From Stenocarpella maydis (taxonomy: Eukaryota; Ascomycota; Sordariomycetes; Diaporthales; Diaporthaceae), in contig NQMI01000017.1 in assembly GCA_002270565.1 (NCBI GenBank), positions 196,150 to 260,149 on the forward strand: a stretch of 64,000 nt of DNA, in the 5' to 3' direction. Below are positions 22,774 through 34,956 of the stretch, piece by piece. A model generated the notes under the pieces. It did no database searches and was not told the origin of the DNA. It worked only from the letters and a program-made list of their open reading frames with translations. The stretch's first letter is position 1; each line of letters begins with the position of its first letter. Made by a program: the position numbers and the translations under genes.

Positions 22774-23405
22774 GGCTGCGTGGGTCGGAACAACAAGAAT
22801 GAGTCTACTGCGGCGAGACGGCCAGAATGTCCATGGAGTTTTTACTTGTGGGGAAGATATAATACCGTCAGGGGATTTGAACCCGGTCTCGTGAAACTGG
22901 CCTTCTTTCTTTTACGGTCAAAATAATCAATCGTATGGCTTGTCTATCCTTGTCACCTTAACTTCAATGTTATGGGCGGGGATGTATAAATCTCGGCCGG
23001 CTCGTGTGCTCGGGATGTTGTAGTTAGTCTAGCGGTGTATCCAGTCATGACTGGTGTGAATCTGCTCTCTTGAGATAAGGGAACAGAAGTGAGGATCTCA
23101 GAAGGATAATCCTCCAATCAGCCCAAAGTATGCTGAATTGGAATGTGTTTGCAGGATAACATGCTCCAGGCAACAACCAAGCAACATCCATCACTCCTCC
23201 GCAATCTCATTCTCTAACCCGATTTTGGCAAGGCCAGCTAGGCATTCATTCAAACCCTCTGGCAATACATTGAGGCTGGATCGCTAACCATTCAAACTTT
23301 TTGTTACTCTATAATCATCTGGTTGTCAGCTCTATCAACGCCTCCAAACATCGAAACTGTGGCATACGATTCTTTGATTCGGTTCTATTTCTTCCAATTC
23401 AACAC
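22774..23405. other. Intergenic region
   Basis: Contains a possible 3' remainder of the DUF7924-like gene (open frame 22658-22894) and the promoter of the small downstream gene. A tRNA B-box-like motif at 22870 was examined and rejected. Confidence 0.4.
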
Positions 23406-24220
23406 ATGGCACTCGAGACCCCGGCTGGGGTGAAGAACCCCTCAGCGCCGAAATTCAGCTGGGACTACGATGTCCCCCAAATACCATTCTGGTATGCTCA
23501 CACACATCCGTCTGGACGTCTGGCCAGCCATCACACTGACAACGACCTAGGTCAGACCTGAAATTCACCACAGGCCGCAACTTCCTCCAGTGCTACGATG
23601 AAGGAGAGATCCACGCAATGGAGTCCGAGTTTGAGCGCCTGGGCAGCGCTCCCAGGCAAGACAGGTTGGAATTCCTCCTCGCAAGACTCGACGCGACCCT
23701 CTCCAACCGGGAAGCAGCCGCAGGCCGGGATGGGCTGGCTGCCATGGACTACCCCGAGTGGATGAGAATTACACTGGCGCGACAGACGGTCCTCTCGGAG
23801 CTCGGCAGGCAGGCCGAGCAGGAGGCCGCTATCCAGGCCATAATCGACACGCCAAACCCGGCCAGGCCCGGCGACGTCAACATCTCGGGGGTCAACATGC
23901 TGGCGCAGCTCAAGGAGGAGCAGGGCTTCTATTCCGAGGCGGAAGAGCTCTGCAGGAAGGTTGTGCCCGTCCTCGACGGCATGTTGGGGGCTGACAGTCC
24001 CCCCTCTCAGGGCACTAGGAGAAGCCTCATTAGGTGCATCTGGAAGGCCGGGAGGCCCGAGAAGGCCAGGAGGATGGCTGGCGAGACGAGGCTGATCATT
24101 GATGGTATGGGGGAGAAGAAGATTCAGTACTTGAAGTACCAGAATGACGAGATGCAGTACCTGGGGGAGCTGATGGCCGAGCTCGAGTCCTGGAGCGACA
24201 AAGGAAAAGTGACTACTTAA
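23406..24220 (+). CDS. Uncharacterised fungal protein with TPR-like helical repeats
   Basis: Two exons, 23406-23491 and 23551-24220, 251 residues; the 59-nt intron (GTATGC...CCTAG) joins IPFW to SDLKFTTGRN. The protein is mainly alpha-helical. The segment from about residue 85 to 225 has TPR-like spacing (for example MLAQLKEEQGFYSEAEELCRKVV and RSLIRCIWKAGRPEKARRMA), resembling the TPR tails of fungal hypothetical proteins linked to phosphotransferase or kinesin-light-chain-like families. No catalytic motif, signal peptide or TM segment. It is probably a cytosolic protein-interaction module. The short N-terminal exon (MALETPAGVKNP) is supported only by frame continuity. Confidence 0.7.
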
Positions 24221-24969
24221 GTACGACGGGTCGGTACATTTGGATGCCTAGGCAGGGCTAGGAAGGATGGTTTCCATCTTGAGTGACTACAGTCTAGACC
24301 GTATTATCATTTTTGTTCAGCACAGGCTAAGGGGGGCCGAGCTAGACTGGGTGAAGTTCGGAGTCAGGGATCGTGGGATCCCGATGGGCAGGCGAGGTGG
24401 GCGGAATTCCACCAGCACCATCCGTTGTAACTCCAACGCCACCTTGGCGAGCATGGCTGATGACGCCTGTGATGCCCTGAGACCGCACGGCTTGGGCTTG
24501 AGCCGGGAGTAGAGACCAATAACATATACTCTACCCTTTGGCATTCGAAAGTGAGAGGGGACGGGTTGGGTTGTGAACGGCAGGAAATGAGATGATTTGA
24601 CGAGCTCCCGAAAATGAGATGCTTGCATGCAGCTCCTCGTGCACGTAGCTCCTCCTGTCCATGAAGGGCAACAGTGAGCGTGGGTGCATGCCAGCCAAGA
24701 GAGCTTCAGCTACCAAAATCTTCACTGCAAGCCAGCCTGGCACCACAAGCTGCTCGATCCCCCAACATAGTAGCAATGTGCCGCTGTACATCCGTTTCCG
24801 TGGGCGCGCAACATTCAATTCCATGATGGACTGACTCGACTTCATCCACCACGCTTTTTCTCCCACTCCCATCACGAGAAGCAACCAAGTCTCCATACTC
24901 ACCGGCCGTCTACGCCGACTGCCACTCCAGTCTCGCCGCCCCGAGATCCCATTCCCTCATCCCCCATAT
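24221..24969. other. Convergent intergenic region
   Basis: 3' regions of the TPR-like gene (+) and the agmatinase (-). No conserved frame found. Confidence 0.45.
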
Positions 24970-26559
24970 CTACAGCTCCGCCTCCTTGCCCTGCTCCACG
25001 GTCTTGCTCAGCGGCCCCTTCTTCACCATGATTGACATGACCTCATAAAGGGCGTCGGCGGCCGCCATGGTCGTGTGCTCAGCGTTCGTGTCGTACGCCG
25101 GGGCGACCTCGACAATGTCCGCAGCGATGATGTTGACGCCGTCGAGGCCGCGCAGGATGGTCCGCAGCTCGCGCGTAGACCACCCTCCGGTCTCAGGGGT
25201 GCCCGTGGCAGGGGCGACTGCGTTTTTAACTCGTATCAGTATTCCCAAGCCTGGTTGCTTGGTGGTCGGGATGAGGGCTAAACTCACAGGCAGGATCCAG
25301 GGTATCAATGTCGATACTCAGGTACACGGGGTTCACCGTCCCGACCCTCTCCCCTAGACAATGTCAGTAACCCGTGGAGAGCCCCCCCGGGGGGGGCGGT
25401 TATGATAGGGTGCGGCTTAGACGCACTAATTTTCTTAATGATGCCATCGATTCCAATGGTGTCAATCTCGCGGGCCTCAACAATCTGGAAGCCACAGTAT
25501 CCATCATTGTCGTAGTCAGACGGCCCACTCAGCGTCGTCCGGATGCCAGCGTGGATATTCGAGTCGTTCTTCAGCAGGCCCTCCTGAGCAGCGTGATAGA
25601 AGTAGGTGCCGTGGTTAATGCTAGCGACCTCGGACGGCGAGCCGCCAAAGACCTTGGGCCTCCAGGTGTCGAGGTGGGAGTCGAAGTGGATGACGGAGAC
25701 AGGCCCGTAGGCCCTGTTGACCGACCGCAGCAGGGGCAGCGTGATGGTGTGGTCGCCACCGAGTGTAATTACCCGGGGCAGGGTCTTACCCTTCTTTGCC
25801 GGGCCGAACTTGTCAGCGTCTGTGGCGGGGTCGCGGGTGAGAATGGTGTGGTGGCCTTCTTCAATCTGGTGAAGCGCCCATGTGTTGTCGTATCTGGAGC
25901 ATGAGTGTGTTAATAAGGAGTAGAGCACCCTGGACTCAAAATGGTACACACGAAGTTACGGGGATGTCGCCGCAATCGAGGACCGAGGCCCAACTGTTGA
26001 ACGGGTTTGTGTCCAGAGGAACGTTGTATCCTCCGCTGAAACCGACTCTGGTCAGATACAAATCTGTTATGCTAATGTCCTGGTTTGAAGTGGCCACACA
26101 TACTAGAGGTTCAACCTTCGTGATCCTTGCCTAATACCAGAAGGACCGAAACGAGCTCCCGGGCGATAAGAGGTACCAGTATCGAAAGGGGCGCCTGACA
26201 GTGACAGCTGATCAGCCATGGTTTCAATTGATGACACTAGGAAAGCAGTCCTGTGGGTAGCATACCAATAAAGGCGATGTCATATTTTGCGTCGCTCTGA
26301 GGGGATAGGCACTGAGCATATGGTAGACGTCCAAAGGTCGAAATACCAGAGAAGACTGAATCAGCCTGTCCAGGAATAATCAGTACCAATGCCCATATCT
26401 GCACCATCTACAATGACATACCTGCGTGCCTCCATCCCCAGGCAGGACACTGTACCACAGCGACTGATAAGGTCCCGAGATCGGACTCTGGGGCCCGTGG
26501 CTGCTATGCGCAGTCACCACGGCAGCCCCGAGCAGAACAAGTGATGTTTTCAAAAACAT
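24970..26559 (-). CDS. Agmatinase-type ureohydrolase with signal peptide
   Basis: Seven exons on the minus strand: 26559-26422, 26365-26266, 26194-26104, 26035-25952, 25893-25427, 25353-25288 and 25217-24970, 397 residues. Every junction restores ureohydrolase motifs, e.g. [21 protein letters not shown], and LDPAF at the last one. Metal ligands of the arginase/agmatinase fold are all present: His186 in TLGGDHT, Asp209/His211/Asp213 in HFDSHLDTW, and Asp308/Asp310 in [11 protein letters not shown]. The enzyme should hydrolyse agmatine or a related guanidino compound to putrescine (or an amine) plus urea, using two Mn2+. The N-terminus ([19 protein letters not shown]) is a good signal peptide, so it acts outside the cytosol or in the vacuole, as in several fungal paralogues. 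Intron 5 contains a C7G8 tract. The true substrate cannot be fixed from sequence. Confidence 0.88.
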
Positions 26560-29500
26560 TTTTAGGAGTGTGAGGGAAGCTGGTCAAGCAAGTAGATCAC
26601 GATATGGGCTGCAAGATGAACATCTGGGGAAGCTGGGGTTACCGCCCAGCTTTATTGTCCTTGAACCTCTGGTCAAGCGTGCTCCGGGATCGAGAATCTC
26701 TGTTCCTGGAGCTTATCACCACCATGCTTTCCAGGGCTGACCACTCAGCATCACCAATTCGTATGGCTAAGCTAACCGGCTAGTCAATCGATGTAGTAAT
26801 GCGGCAAGGACACCTATGAATTGCCCCAGCTGCCGGGCAAGTGGGCAAGTGGGTGGCCTCGACGGGGCCCAGTCCATTGGTACGAATAGCTCCTCCTAGG
26901 AGATACCGAGCCCAGTAGTGCAGCGTCAAGGCCGCCGAAGTGCGGGGCATCGAGATAGTAGTTGCCCATCAAGATGGAGATGTAATGCTTCGGTAACCTG
27001 CCAGCTGTCCGGGCATCGCAATGCCTCCACAGGATCGCATTGCCCAATGGCTGTGCTGTAGCTGGCCTGCCGTATGCTCCCAAAGCCTTGATCCCTGGAT
27101 GATACTGCATGGGTGAGATGTTTTCAAACCTTGTGGAAACTCTAGGCATGTCTAACCTCCAGAACCAGGAACAGCCAACTAAGCGCCTGGGCCCGGCAGC
27201 CGCAACGTTGAGCTAGCAACGATGTATGACGTGCCATGGCCGCAGTTCTGGCGGGGTTCCTTGGTTATCTTCAACGATGTCGTGTGTGGGGTTGACAAAG
27301 CGAAGATAAGACGGCACCTTGGCCAACAATAATAGTGCCACTCGTTGACAAGTGCGCTCTCATCTGCCGCCCTGGCAGTCAAGAATATTGCTCATGAATG
27401 TTGATAGTGTCCTCGGAGAGCGCCGCGAAACTCCAAATTCTCAACGAGGAGTTGAAGGGCTCGTCACAAGTCCCGCCGGTGTCCAATTAAGATAGTGGGC
27501 CATTCCCTAGGTGAAGATAGATCGAACCCGGTAGTTCGGAAATCGCCGTTAGAGCGGGAGAAGCTCCACACAAGCCCACAATGGTAAGGCTTGCTGTGTC
27601 ATATGCCGGAGCTTGTGGAGTACTGATGGAATTGAGACTAAAAGAAAAAGACATAGAAAGAAAAGAAGAAAATGAACCAGACAAAAGAAAAGAAAAGAAA
27701 AGAAAAGAAAAGAAAAGAAAAGAAAAGAAAAGAAAAGAAAAGAAAAGAAAACAAAACAAAACAAAAAAAGAAAATGGAATGGAGAAAGCAGGGGAATTGC
27801 AACAATGTTAACAAAAAAATGACATATTCGGTGTCCACCTGCACACATCAGTATGGACTCAACTGTAGGTCAGAACATGTGCGAAAAGTCATTAGGATGA
27901 AGTGCCACAAAGGACAAACCAGTGCCTGTCCTCTCTGCCCAGCCATTTTGTTTGCAAGCCTGTGCTGTCAAGAGGTTCAGCTGGTTTGAATCCATGCGAT
28001 TCAATCAGGGCCCAAGCGGTAATGTGGACCAAACTCATCGCATGCATGGCCTTGTCAATATTCGGTATCGACCACTGGAGCTCATCATCCCGAAGTGGTT
28101 TCCTGGCCGGCTGTTCATCCTGCAGGTGTTTCGGTACGGTGCTGTCGTAAGATAAAACGCGAAATGAAGGCCCGCGCCGCAAAGGGAGGGTGGTTGGTTA
28201 AAGAGCTGCTGTGCAACCTGGTGTTGGGGGGATGGGAAGGTATGCCGCGCGTTTTATGAGAGGAGAGAGGGCCATCAAGGCCCTCATCCGATGGGTTCGG
28301 GCTCGGTAGTAGGTCGGAACATTGTGCTGTCTATTGATGCCACGGAGTGTTAAGTGGGGAGGATTGTGGCCAAGAACCTTGGTTCGCCTCGACGTGAACG
28401 TGTCGAGTAGGCCGGGAGGCTGCCTACACGTCAAGACCATCCCCCCTCGGCCCTCAACAAGTGAGCGAGTGACTGACCCCGAGGCCGCTGGGGGTCTGTT
28501 GGTGTCCGATACGTCTCGTCACCGGAACAAGGCCGGGTCTGGAGGTGGGCATCAAGAGATGATGGCGCGAGTGATGATATTCGCCTGGTTGGCTCCAGGC
28601 CATCCAAGTCGGTATGCAGGTCTCGAACGAATTGGATGCGCGAGTCGAGGCGTGTGGTCACATTGTGACTTGCCCGATTGGGGCTCGTGCCGATGCAGCA
28701 GGGAGGGCGGCTGCATTCGGATGGTAGCGGATCCTCGCTGTACATACATACAAAGGAGACAGCTCAGGGGCTGCAGGCCGCAGATGCAGTACACATGGCT
28801 TGGGCAGTGTGGGTTGTGGTGTGGGCAGTAATGTGGTAAAGGATATATGGAGGAGTGTAAAAGGACGAACGGGAGAACAATTGCCTTGTCGACGACCCTG
28901 ACTGACCCTGTCGTCCCTGTGGCCCAAGCTCCCGCCCCGGAGGTGACGATCTTGCCTCGTTTCGCATCAGGGACCTGGGGAAACTTGGGTCTACACTACT
29001 TCTCAACGCTTGGATCAGGCTATAACAATTCAATTCCACTTCTGAGCTTCTACTCGTCCGTTCTTCCAAGCATTTCTGTAGGCCAAAATTTGCACTCATG
29101 GTGGACGTCCAAGGGGCATACATGGCTAAGTAGATAGCTCCCGAGCAGATGGCTACCTGCTTAGGTACCTGAGTAATGTACACACACGGCCAGGGCCAAC
29201 TTGCTTGCTCGGCCGGCCTTCGCAGACCCGAAGTACCCCCAAGGTTCCTCCTCCCCTTCTCCTGCTCCCCCAGCCCCCCGTTTTCGCAAGCCCAAGTTCC
29301 CTGTTTTGACAGAGGCTGGCTGACTTCCTCCGCTCCGCCTTATTATCTACTGTGTACTATGTACTCAGTAGCCCGGGTTTATTCGTAGCGACCGAGCGAG
29401 GTTCAGTGTGCAGGAAAGTGACTTCAGTCCTCCACCCCCATCATGACCTGACCTGCAGCATCCCCATCCACATCGCAAGTGGTCGCAGCGTCACCACCAC

Positions 29501-30207
29501 CAGGCCACACCCACAGTCTTGTGTCGGCTGCTGCTGCTGCTGCAGTAATCCTAGTTGGTGGCAGCCCTCGAGTATTGCCTCTAACAGCATCCTTTATCTA
29601 CTCAGCAGCCTACACTCCAAGGTCCAACACGTCAGCCATTCCTTTCCAGCCCTTTTTTGGTCTGTCCCTCGTCCGCCATGCGCAGCCTTTTTAACCCTAA
29701 CTATTCTCTTATTGGCCTACGCCTCGACTCCGACGGATGCACGATTAGCGAATAGCCTCCACGAACACCATCCTCACCCTTCCCTTCTCGTCTCCCCCTG
29801 CGGCTGCCACAACCCATGACATAAGTTTCCCTGTGCGCTCTTCTCTCGCCCACGCACCGGGCTTCATCCACGCCCACCCTTGGAGCAGAGCAGCGCAGCC
29901 ATTTACTCCGGGACCACTGTTCACGGCCTCGTCAAGCGAGGGCCACGCTCGACGGGCTTTGTGTCTCGATCATTCTCTCGCTTCCATCTTTTGGGGACGG
30001 CATAAAGATTGCATCACCACCAGCCTGCTTTGCATGGCAGCATAACCACAAACCACAACCAAGTATCATTATAAGATCTTACCTTCACCACAATGCAATG
30101 CACGTATCAAGCCAGCATCCATCGAGCCGCATTATAGAACCACCACCGTCGACCCGCCACGGACGCTGCCGCGGCGAGTCCTGCTGTGCAAGCACGCAAT
30201 CCTGAAT
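26560..30207. promoter_or_regulatory. 3.6-kb intergenic region and long leader of the 1,092-residue gene
   Basis: No gene recognised. It contains the (AAAAG)n array at 27681-27750. The last kilobase before 30208 is C/T-rich and probably promoter plus 5' leader of the downstream gene. Frames at 28322-28831, 29352-29819 and 28764-29183 overlap one another and show no family features. Confidence 0.45.
27681..27750. repeat. (AAAAG)n microsatellite
   Basis: About 13-14 copies of AAAAG, followed by AAAAC units. It accounts for the Lys-rich and Phe/Leu-rich open frames seen across it on the two strands. Confidence 0.93.
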
Positions 30208-33200
30208 ATGACGATCAGTATGGCTGGGTCTCCATATTCCTCGACTTCCAGCACAATGGCAATTCCTGAGGTTGAGTATATCGTGCCGCCCGGATCAGGC
30301 CATGAAGTTGATGCGAGCCCCGAGAGCCAGAGGAGCCAGAGGAGCCAGAGGAGCCAGAGGAGCCAGAGGGTCTTCAAAAGGCACAAGGTCCTTCCGCATC
30401 CCAGTGGTGCAAATGGGAGCATCCTCGCCGGTTCGGACTCTGCGAGAACGTCCAGCACGGACACCCAGAGGTAAGAAACCGCATGCCGTTCCCTAAGCGG
30501 AGCCCCGCTCACTCTTGGCCAGCAGCCATACACTGCGCCATCAACGCCGGAGGATAAGTGGTGGGGATCTCCCACCAACTCCACCCGCGCATTCCAGAAC
30601 ATCGTCTAGCAGCCACTCTATCCCTCTCTCTAACTTGAGCCCCCTCCACACGCCAACCCAGAGCTCCGAGAACGTGCCGTCCAAGGCCAGCCCGAGCACG
30701 CCCCCGAATCAACGAAGCCCTCCAACCCCCGACGTCACACCTCCTCAGAGTGCCATCCGGCCGAGACCTTTGATACTGCGTCCGGCTCCCGCCGACCGGA
30801 TCCCGTCCAAAGGTACCACTGAGTCACGCACTGAATCCTTCAAGACTGCAAGGGAAAGTCCCGAGCCTTCCGAAGAAGAAGACGGCCGCACCCTACGTCC
30901 AGCTGCGCAATCTGCGAGGACATCCGAGGTAACGGTCCGGCTTGCCAAGGGCTACGGCAATGGCAACGGCAACGAGAAGCACACTCCGCAGGGCCATTCA
31001 GGCACTGGACTAGGTCTGGGGCCCAGCTTGGTGGACGATTATAGCCTCACGCCCAGGGCCCGAGGCGACTTCACCACGTTTGACTGCGATTTCGAAAACT
31101 CGCCCAGTGACGTCGAACAGGAATGGGATGACAACTTGATGAGGAATGTGACCGTGCGAAAGAGGCGGCCTAGCGTGCATGTCAATGAAAGACAACACGA
31201 GGCCGTGGACGATTTTACTGTCTCACCTACAAATGCCACGAAAGCTGTGCGCGCCTTCCCGCTGCAGGGTAGGGTCCTCACTTACGATTCTCCCGACCCC
31301 GCGAGAAGCTTCACAGCCCCGGAGAGAGCAAATACGGATGCAGGCGCCACCGCGGACACCAGGAGGCTTTCGGGAATGTCCTCTAAATCGGCTGCTTCGA
31401 CAGTAGTGGAGGCGATTCTGGTCGGAACCCCTCCGCGCCGGCAGAGAACACTGCGCCACGTCAAGCGAGTGGACGCTTTGCGCGATTCAATATGGCAACC
31501 ATCGCCGGTGGCCTCAATGTCGATCCTGAATAGTGGCAGGTCCAGGCGGCAATCTGCAGACCAGACCAAGGATGCTCTTCGAGAGAGCTATGCATCCAAC
31601 TCGACAGCCAACTCCGTAGGTAGCCGGAAGGCTCGTCGCGATGTCTGGAAAAACGGGGGCATTCCGGTAGTCATCGTGCCCGACCGCCGTTCGTCAAACA
31701 GGTCCAGCAGCCACGAACGCTCGTTACGCTCAGCCGACAGCACGAGATCAAAGAGCCAGGGCCTCGGATCTGTGCCTCTCGATAAGCTGCCAAATGGCCA
31801 AGATTTGACTCCCTACTTTGACCGCCCGCCCAGACGCGGTCGGTCGATATCAGAATCGGATGGCTCGACGCCTGGAGACCAGCGCACTATTGACTTTACT
31901 CGAATTGTTCCACGAAGATCCTCTTCCCTATCCGCGCCGACGAGTCGACCTGGGAGCCGCGACCAGCCAAGAAACGCGTCGCGAAATGCTTCGCGCGCTG
32001 GATCACTGACTGCGGAGAGCCTTAGGGCTCACAATTCAGTGCAGGCTAACGGACTTCTCCCAAAGCCTGCAGCCGCAGTTACAGGTCAGGAGCCATCGAG
32101 TGCCAATGAACAGAGACATACACCGGTAGTCACTGTGGAAGCAGTTCCTTCTCTGGAACATATATCACCGAGTGACGACCTGGAGAGACCTGAAACCCAT
32201 CAACCTCGACAGTCGGAGTCGAGGATTGGAGACATATTGCTCTCGGCCAAGGCGACGCCTTTCTCACAGGCTTCTGTAGAAACCAACGGGACGTCGGCAG
32301 CGGACATAGGGGAAGCTAGGGCGATCAGCATGTTCCCTCATAAGAACCGGTCTATCCTGATGGTTGATCACAGGCCGTCTGAAAGTTCGGATGGCGACCC
32401 TGACAGTCAATCTACCGAGAGGCCTGACAGGCCTACCATCACGACCACGGAGGTCGATGGGGCATCTGTGGATGAGCCTATGACGCCTCTGGCCCAGCCA
32501 ACTTTTACTTTGGATAGCGTTGACTCCCCGTTGCGAAACCCGCGAGAGCCTCCGGAGCCTCCCGCGCTCAAGTTCATCCCTGCGACCCCGTCAGGCTTGA
32601 CACCAGCAGAAGAGAAGACCAAATTGCTAGGCAATTTCTACGATGAGATGGCTGACAAGCCCACGCGGACGCCTTCTCTGATGCGTCGGGCACTAAACAA
32701 AAGACGGCATTCGTATTCTTCCCACGGCCCTTCCCCCAGCCGTGACACCCGACCTGGCTTTCTGGCGAGAACCTTGTCATTGGGCAAAAATGGACGCAAG
32801 GGCACCATGGACAATCCTGAGGCGGACCACCCGTGCTGCAAGTCGCTCCCAAACGAGCAGCCCGTGGACGAGACCCGACTTCATCCTGACTGGCGGCCAT
32901 CGTACTATTCGAGTCACTATGACGACGGAGTCTATGACATGGACAATGTGGACGATGAAGAGGTCATGCGATATCCAGCCATCGACAATCGCCCCCCTCC
33001 GCCGAAGAGAAGCCTCAGTGAGCGCATGAAGCGGACTTTTGCCATCATGCCGCTGCAAGACGTGGACGACTTTTCCAGCGGTCCGGAAAGAAGAACAATC
33101 AAACGGACGCCCAGTGGGAATTTGCGCGTGGTCAAGCACCGGCGAAGTGCGGGCTCCCTTCGAAAGACGGCCGGCAGAACGGAACGCCCCTCGACGGCAC

Positions 33201-33538
33201 CTGACGGAGACGGACGCCGCCGGCTTTTCTGGCCCCGCTCAAACAGCCTGAGCAGCATTAGAGGACAACACATCATTTCCAGTGGGAACGGGAGTGCAGA
33301 CCGCGCGACTCCCCCACGGACCTCTGAGACTAGGAGGTGGTCCGTTTCTCAGAACCTGGGAGCCCTCACTAGGCGGCTAAGCGACAAGAGACGCGAGAAA
33401 CGAAGCAATGAGCTACGGCAGAAGATCTCCGGTCCTCGGGAGGTTCGTGACGGCGTGGTTGATGTCATCCGTCAAGATGGCTACCGGCGTGCGTTCGCGC
33501 AGCCGCGCAGAATGCCCGAACAGGTCGATGGACGCTGA
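30208..33538 (+). CDS. Large conserved, disordered Ser/Arg/Pro-rich fungal protein of unknown function
   Basis: Two exons, 30208-30470 and 30523-33538, 1,092 residues; the 52-nt intron (GTAAGA...GCCAG) keeps the frame, and shifting the acceptor by 3 nt would also work. Exon 1 encodes five SQR repeats from a perfect 9-bp DNA repeat. The rest is largely intrinsically disordered and rich in SP/TP and RSxS sites. Blocks that look conserved rather than random: STVVEAILVGTPPRRQRTLRHVKRVDALR (about 385-415), NGGIPVVIVPDRRSS, TPAEEKTKLLGNFYDEMA (about 780), RTPSLMRRALNKRRHS and RSLSERMKRTFAIMPLQD (about 920). No enzyme domain, TM segment or zinc finger. The composition suggests a phosphoregulated scaffold, possibly at nucleus, cortex or septum, but that is a guess. 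The ATG at 30220 is an alternative start. Confidence 0.78.
30324..30368 (+). repeat. Five 9-bp tandem repeats in coding sequence
   Basis: Five units of GAGCCAGAG encode the SQR tripeptide repeats near the N-terminus of the 1,092-residue protein. Copy number is likely to vary between strains. Confidence 0.9.
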
Positions 33539-34956
33539 ATCTGGAAAACGGTATAGAGCCAGTTCATTGGAGCATGTTCAGCCTTTCAGCCCGGAACAGC
33601 AAGCATGCGCGCCATTACAATTATAGTATTCTCCTATAGGACAGTTCCAGATTAGGGTTATCGGGAGGTTAGTCTGAGGCGCAAGGGGTGATGAGGTACC
33701 CAGTCGGAGCAACCACCCTTTTTACGATTTGTTTTCTTCACGACGGATGATTTTCATTTCTCTTTTCCGGAACAAGGCATTTCTCTCATGATGATGGCCT
33801 CGACCTATACGCTCTATATCACGACCTAACGATATCCACGTTGTGGGAAATATGACGACTGGGTGTACAAGGGGTGAGGGAAGGAGGGGTAGTTGATGAT
33901 GGGACGCACCGGGATATTTTGGCCTTGGGCCCTCATTAATTGATCATCGCAATGATACTGAGCACCCCGGGATCTTGCGAGCGAAATCTTTCCTCACTAG
34001 GCTCTCTTTCTCCAGTTTTACGCAGAGAGGGGGGGGCAGGATACAGAAAAGAATTTTGTTTTTGGCGCGTTTTGCATATTTCGCTTTACTGAAAAGCTAC
34101 GGGGAACGGAAAGTGGGAGCGACTTGGGATTATGTGTCTTGATGTCTCTTTTTTCTTTCTTCTTTCTTTGCTTCTCGTTCTCTTTGCCTTTTCTTATCTT
34201 TCTTTTCGAGCATGTCAGGCTTATGCGGGCGGACGACGAGCTGATGACGGAACGAACTGGACCATTTTACCTGCTGTATACTATAGATAGCCTTTCCTGT
34301 ACGTGACTAGCAGCTTATGAATGATACCTAACGGCCTTTTTCTACGGAGAAAGTCAACCTCTGCGCGCCGTGAACTGTGGTGCATGCGGTAAGCCTCGAG
34401 TTGCTCGTGATGGTCTCATTGTATCCTTCTGGTTGTGAAAAGGGGGGTGAGCCATGTCCCAAAACAATGCTTCGGCTCATACTCTTCTTGAAGACTTGTA
34501 CAGTCTTGATTACAATATTTGACGTCTGAAATGCAAGAGAACGGGGGCTGGCGTATCTGTATCTCAGCGCTGGCACCCTTGACAATGCACTGCTCGTCAG
34601 GTACGACTCCAACTCTGGTTGGCTTGCCCTTCGAGGACCTCCGATACCTTAGACGTCATGGTAGCCGTTTGGCCAACCACCGTCGTGGCCACTCGTCTTG
34701 AAGCTTACAGCAAATGTTCGTGTTTCCTCTCGCCTCTGATGCTTTGCCGCGGGCCGCGGCCCCCAACGCCAAACGCCATTGTTCCCTAGCCATGCACTTC
34801 AAGCATGTATCTTTAACCGACCAACGGCGCACGAAAACAATGCTTCAACACACAGGATTTCCCGCACGCAAGGCCCTGACCGACGAGGCCGCTGCTTTCC
34901 CCTGATGAATATTCCTTGCGACAGCAACCCCCCAAGCCCCATCACCAGCATCCACA
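33539..34956. other. Convergent 3' intergenic region, 1.4 kb
   Basis: Lies between the stop of the large disordered protein (+) and the stop of U1C (-). It includes a polypyrimidine stretch (34140-34210) and a G-rich run near 34030. No gene seen. Confidence 0.45.

Noticed and set aside
22860..22932. tRNA-like signal on the minus strand (GGGTTCAAATCCCC, B-box-like)
   Set aside because: The T-stem pairs at only three positions, there is no D-arm or A-box at the right distance, and the acceptor ends do not pair over seven bases.
27487..27844. Phe/Leu-rich 'membrane proteins' on the minus strand
   Set aside because: They are translations of the (AAAAG)n microsatellite complement.
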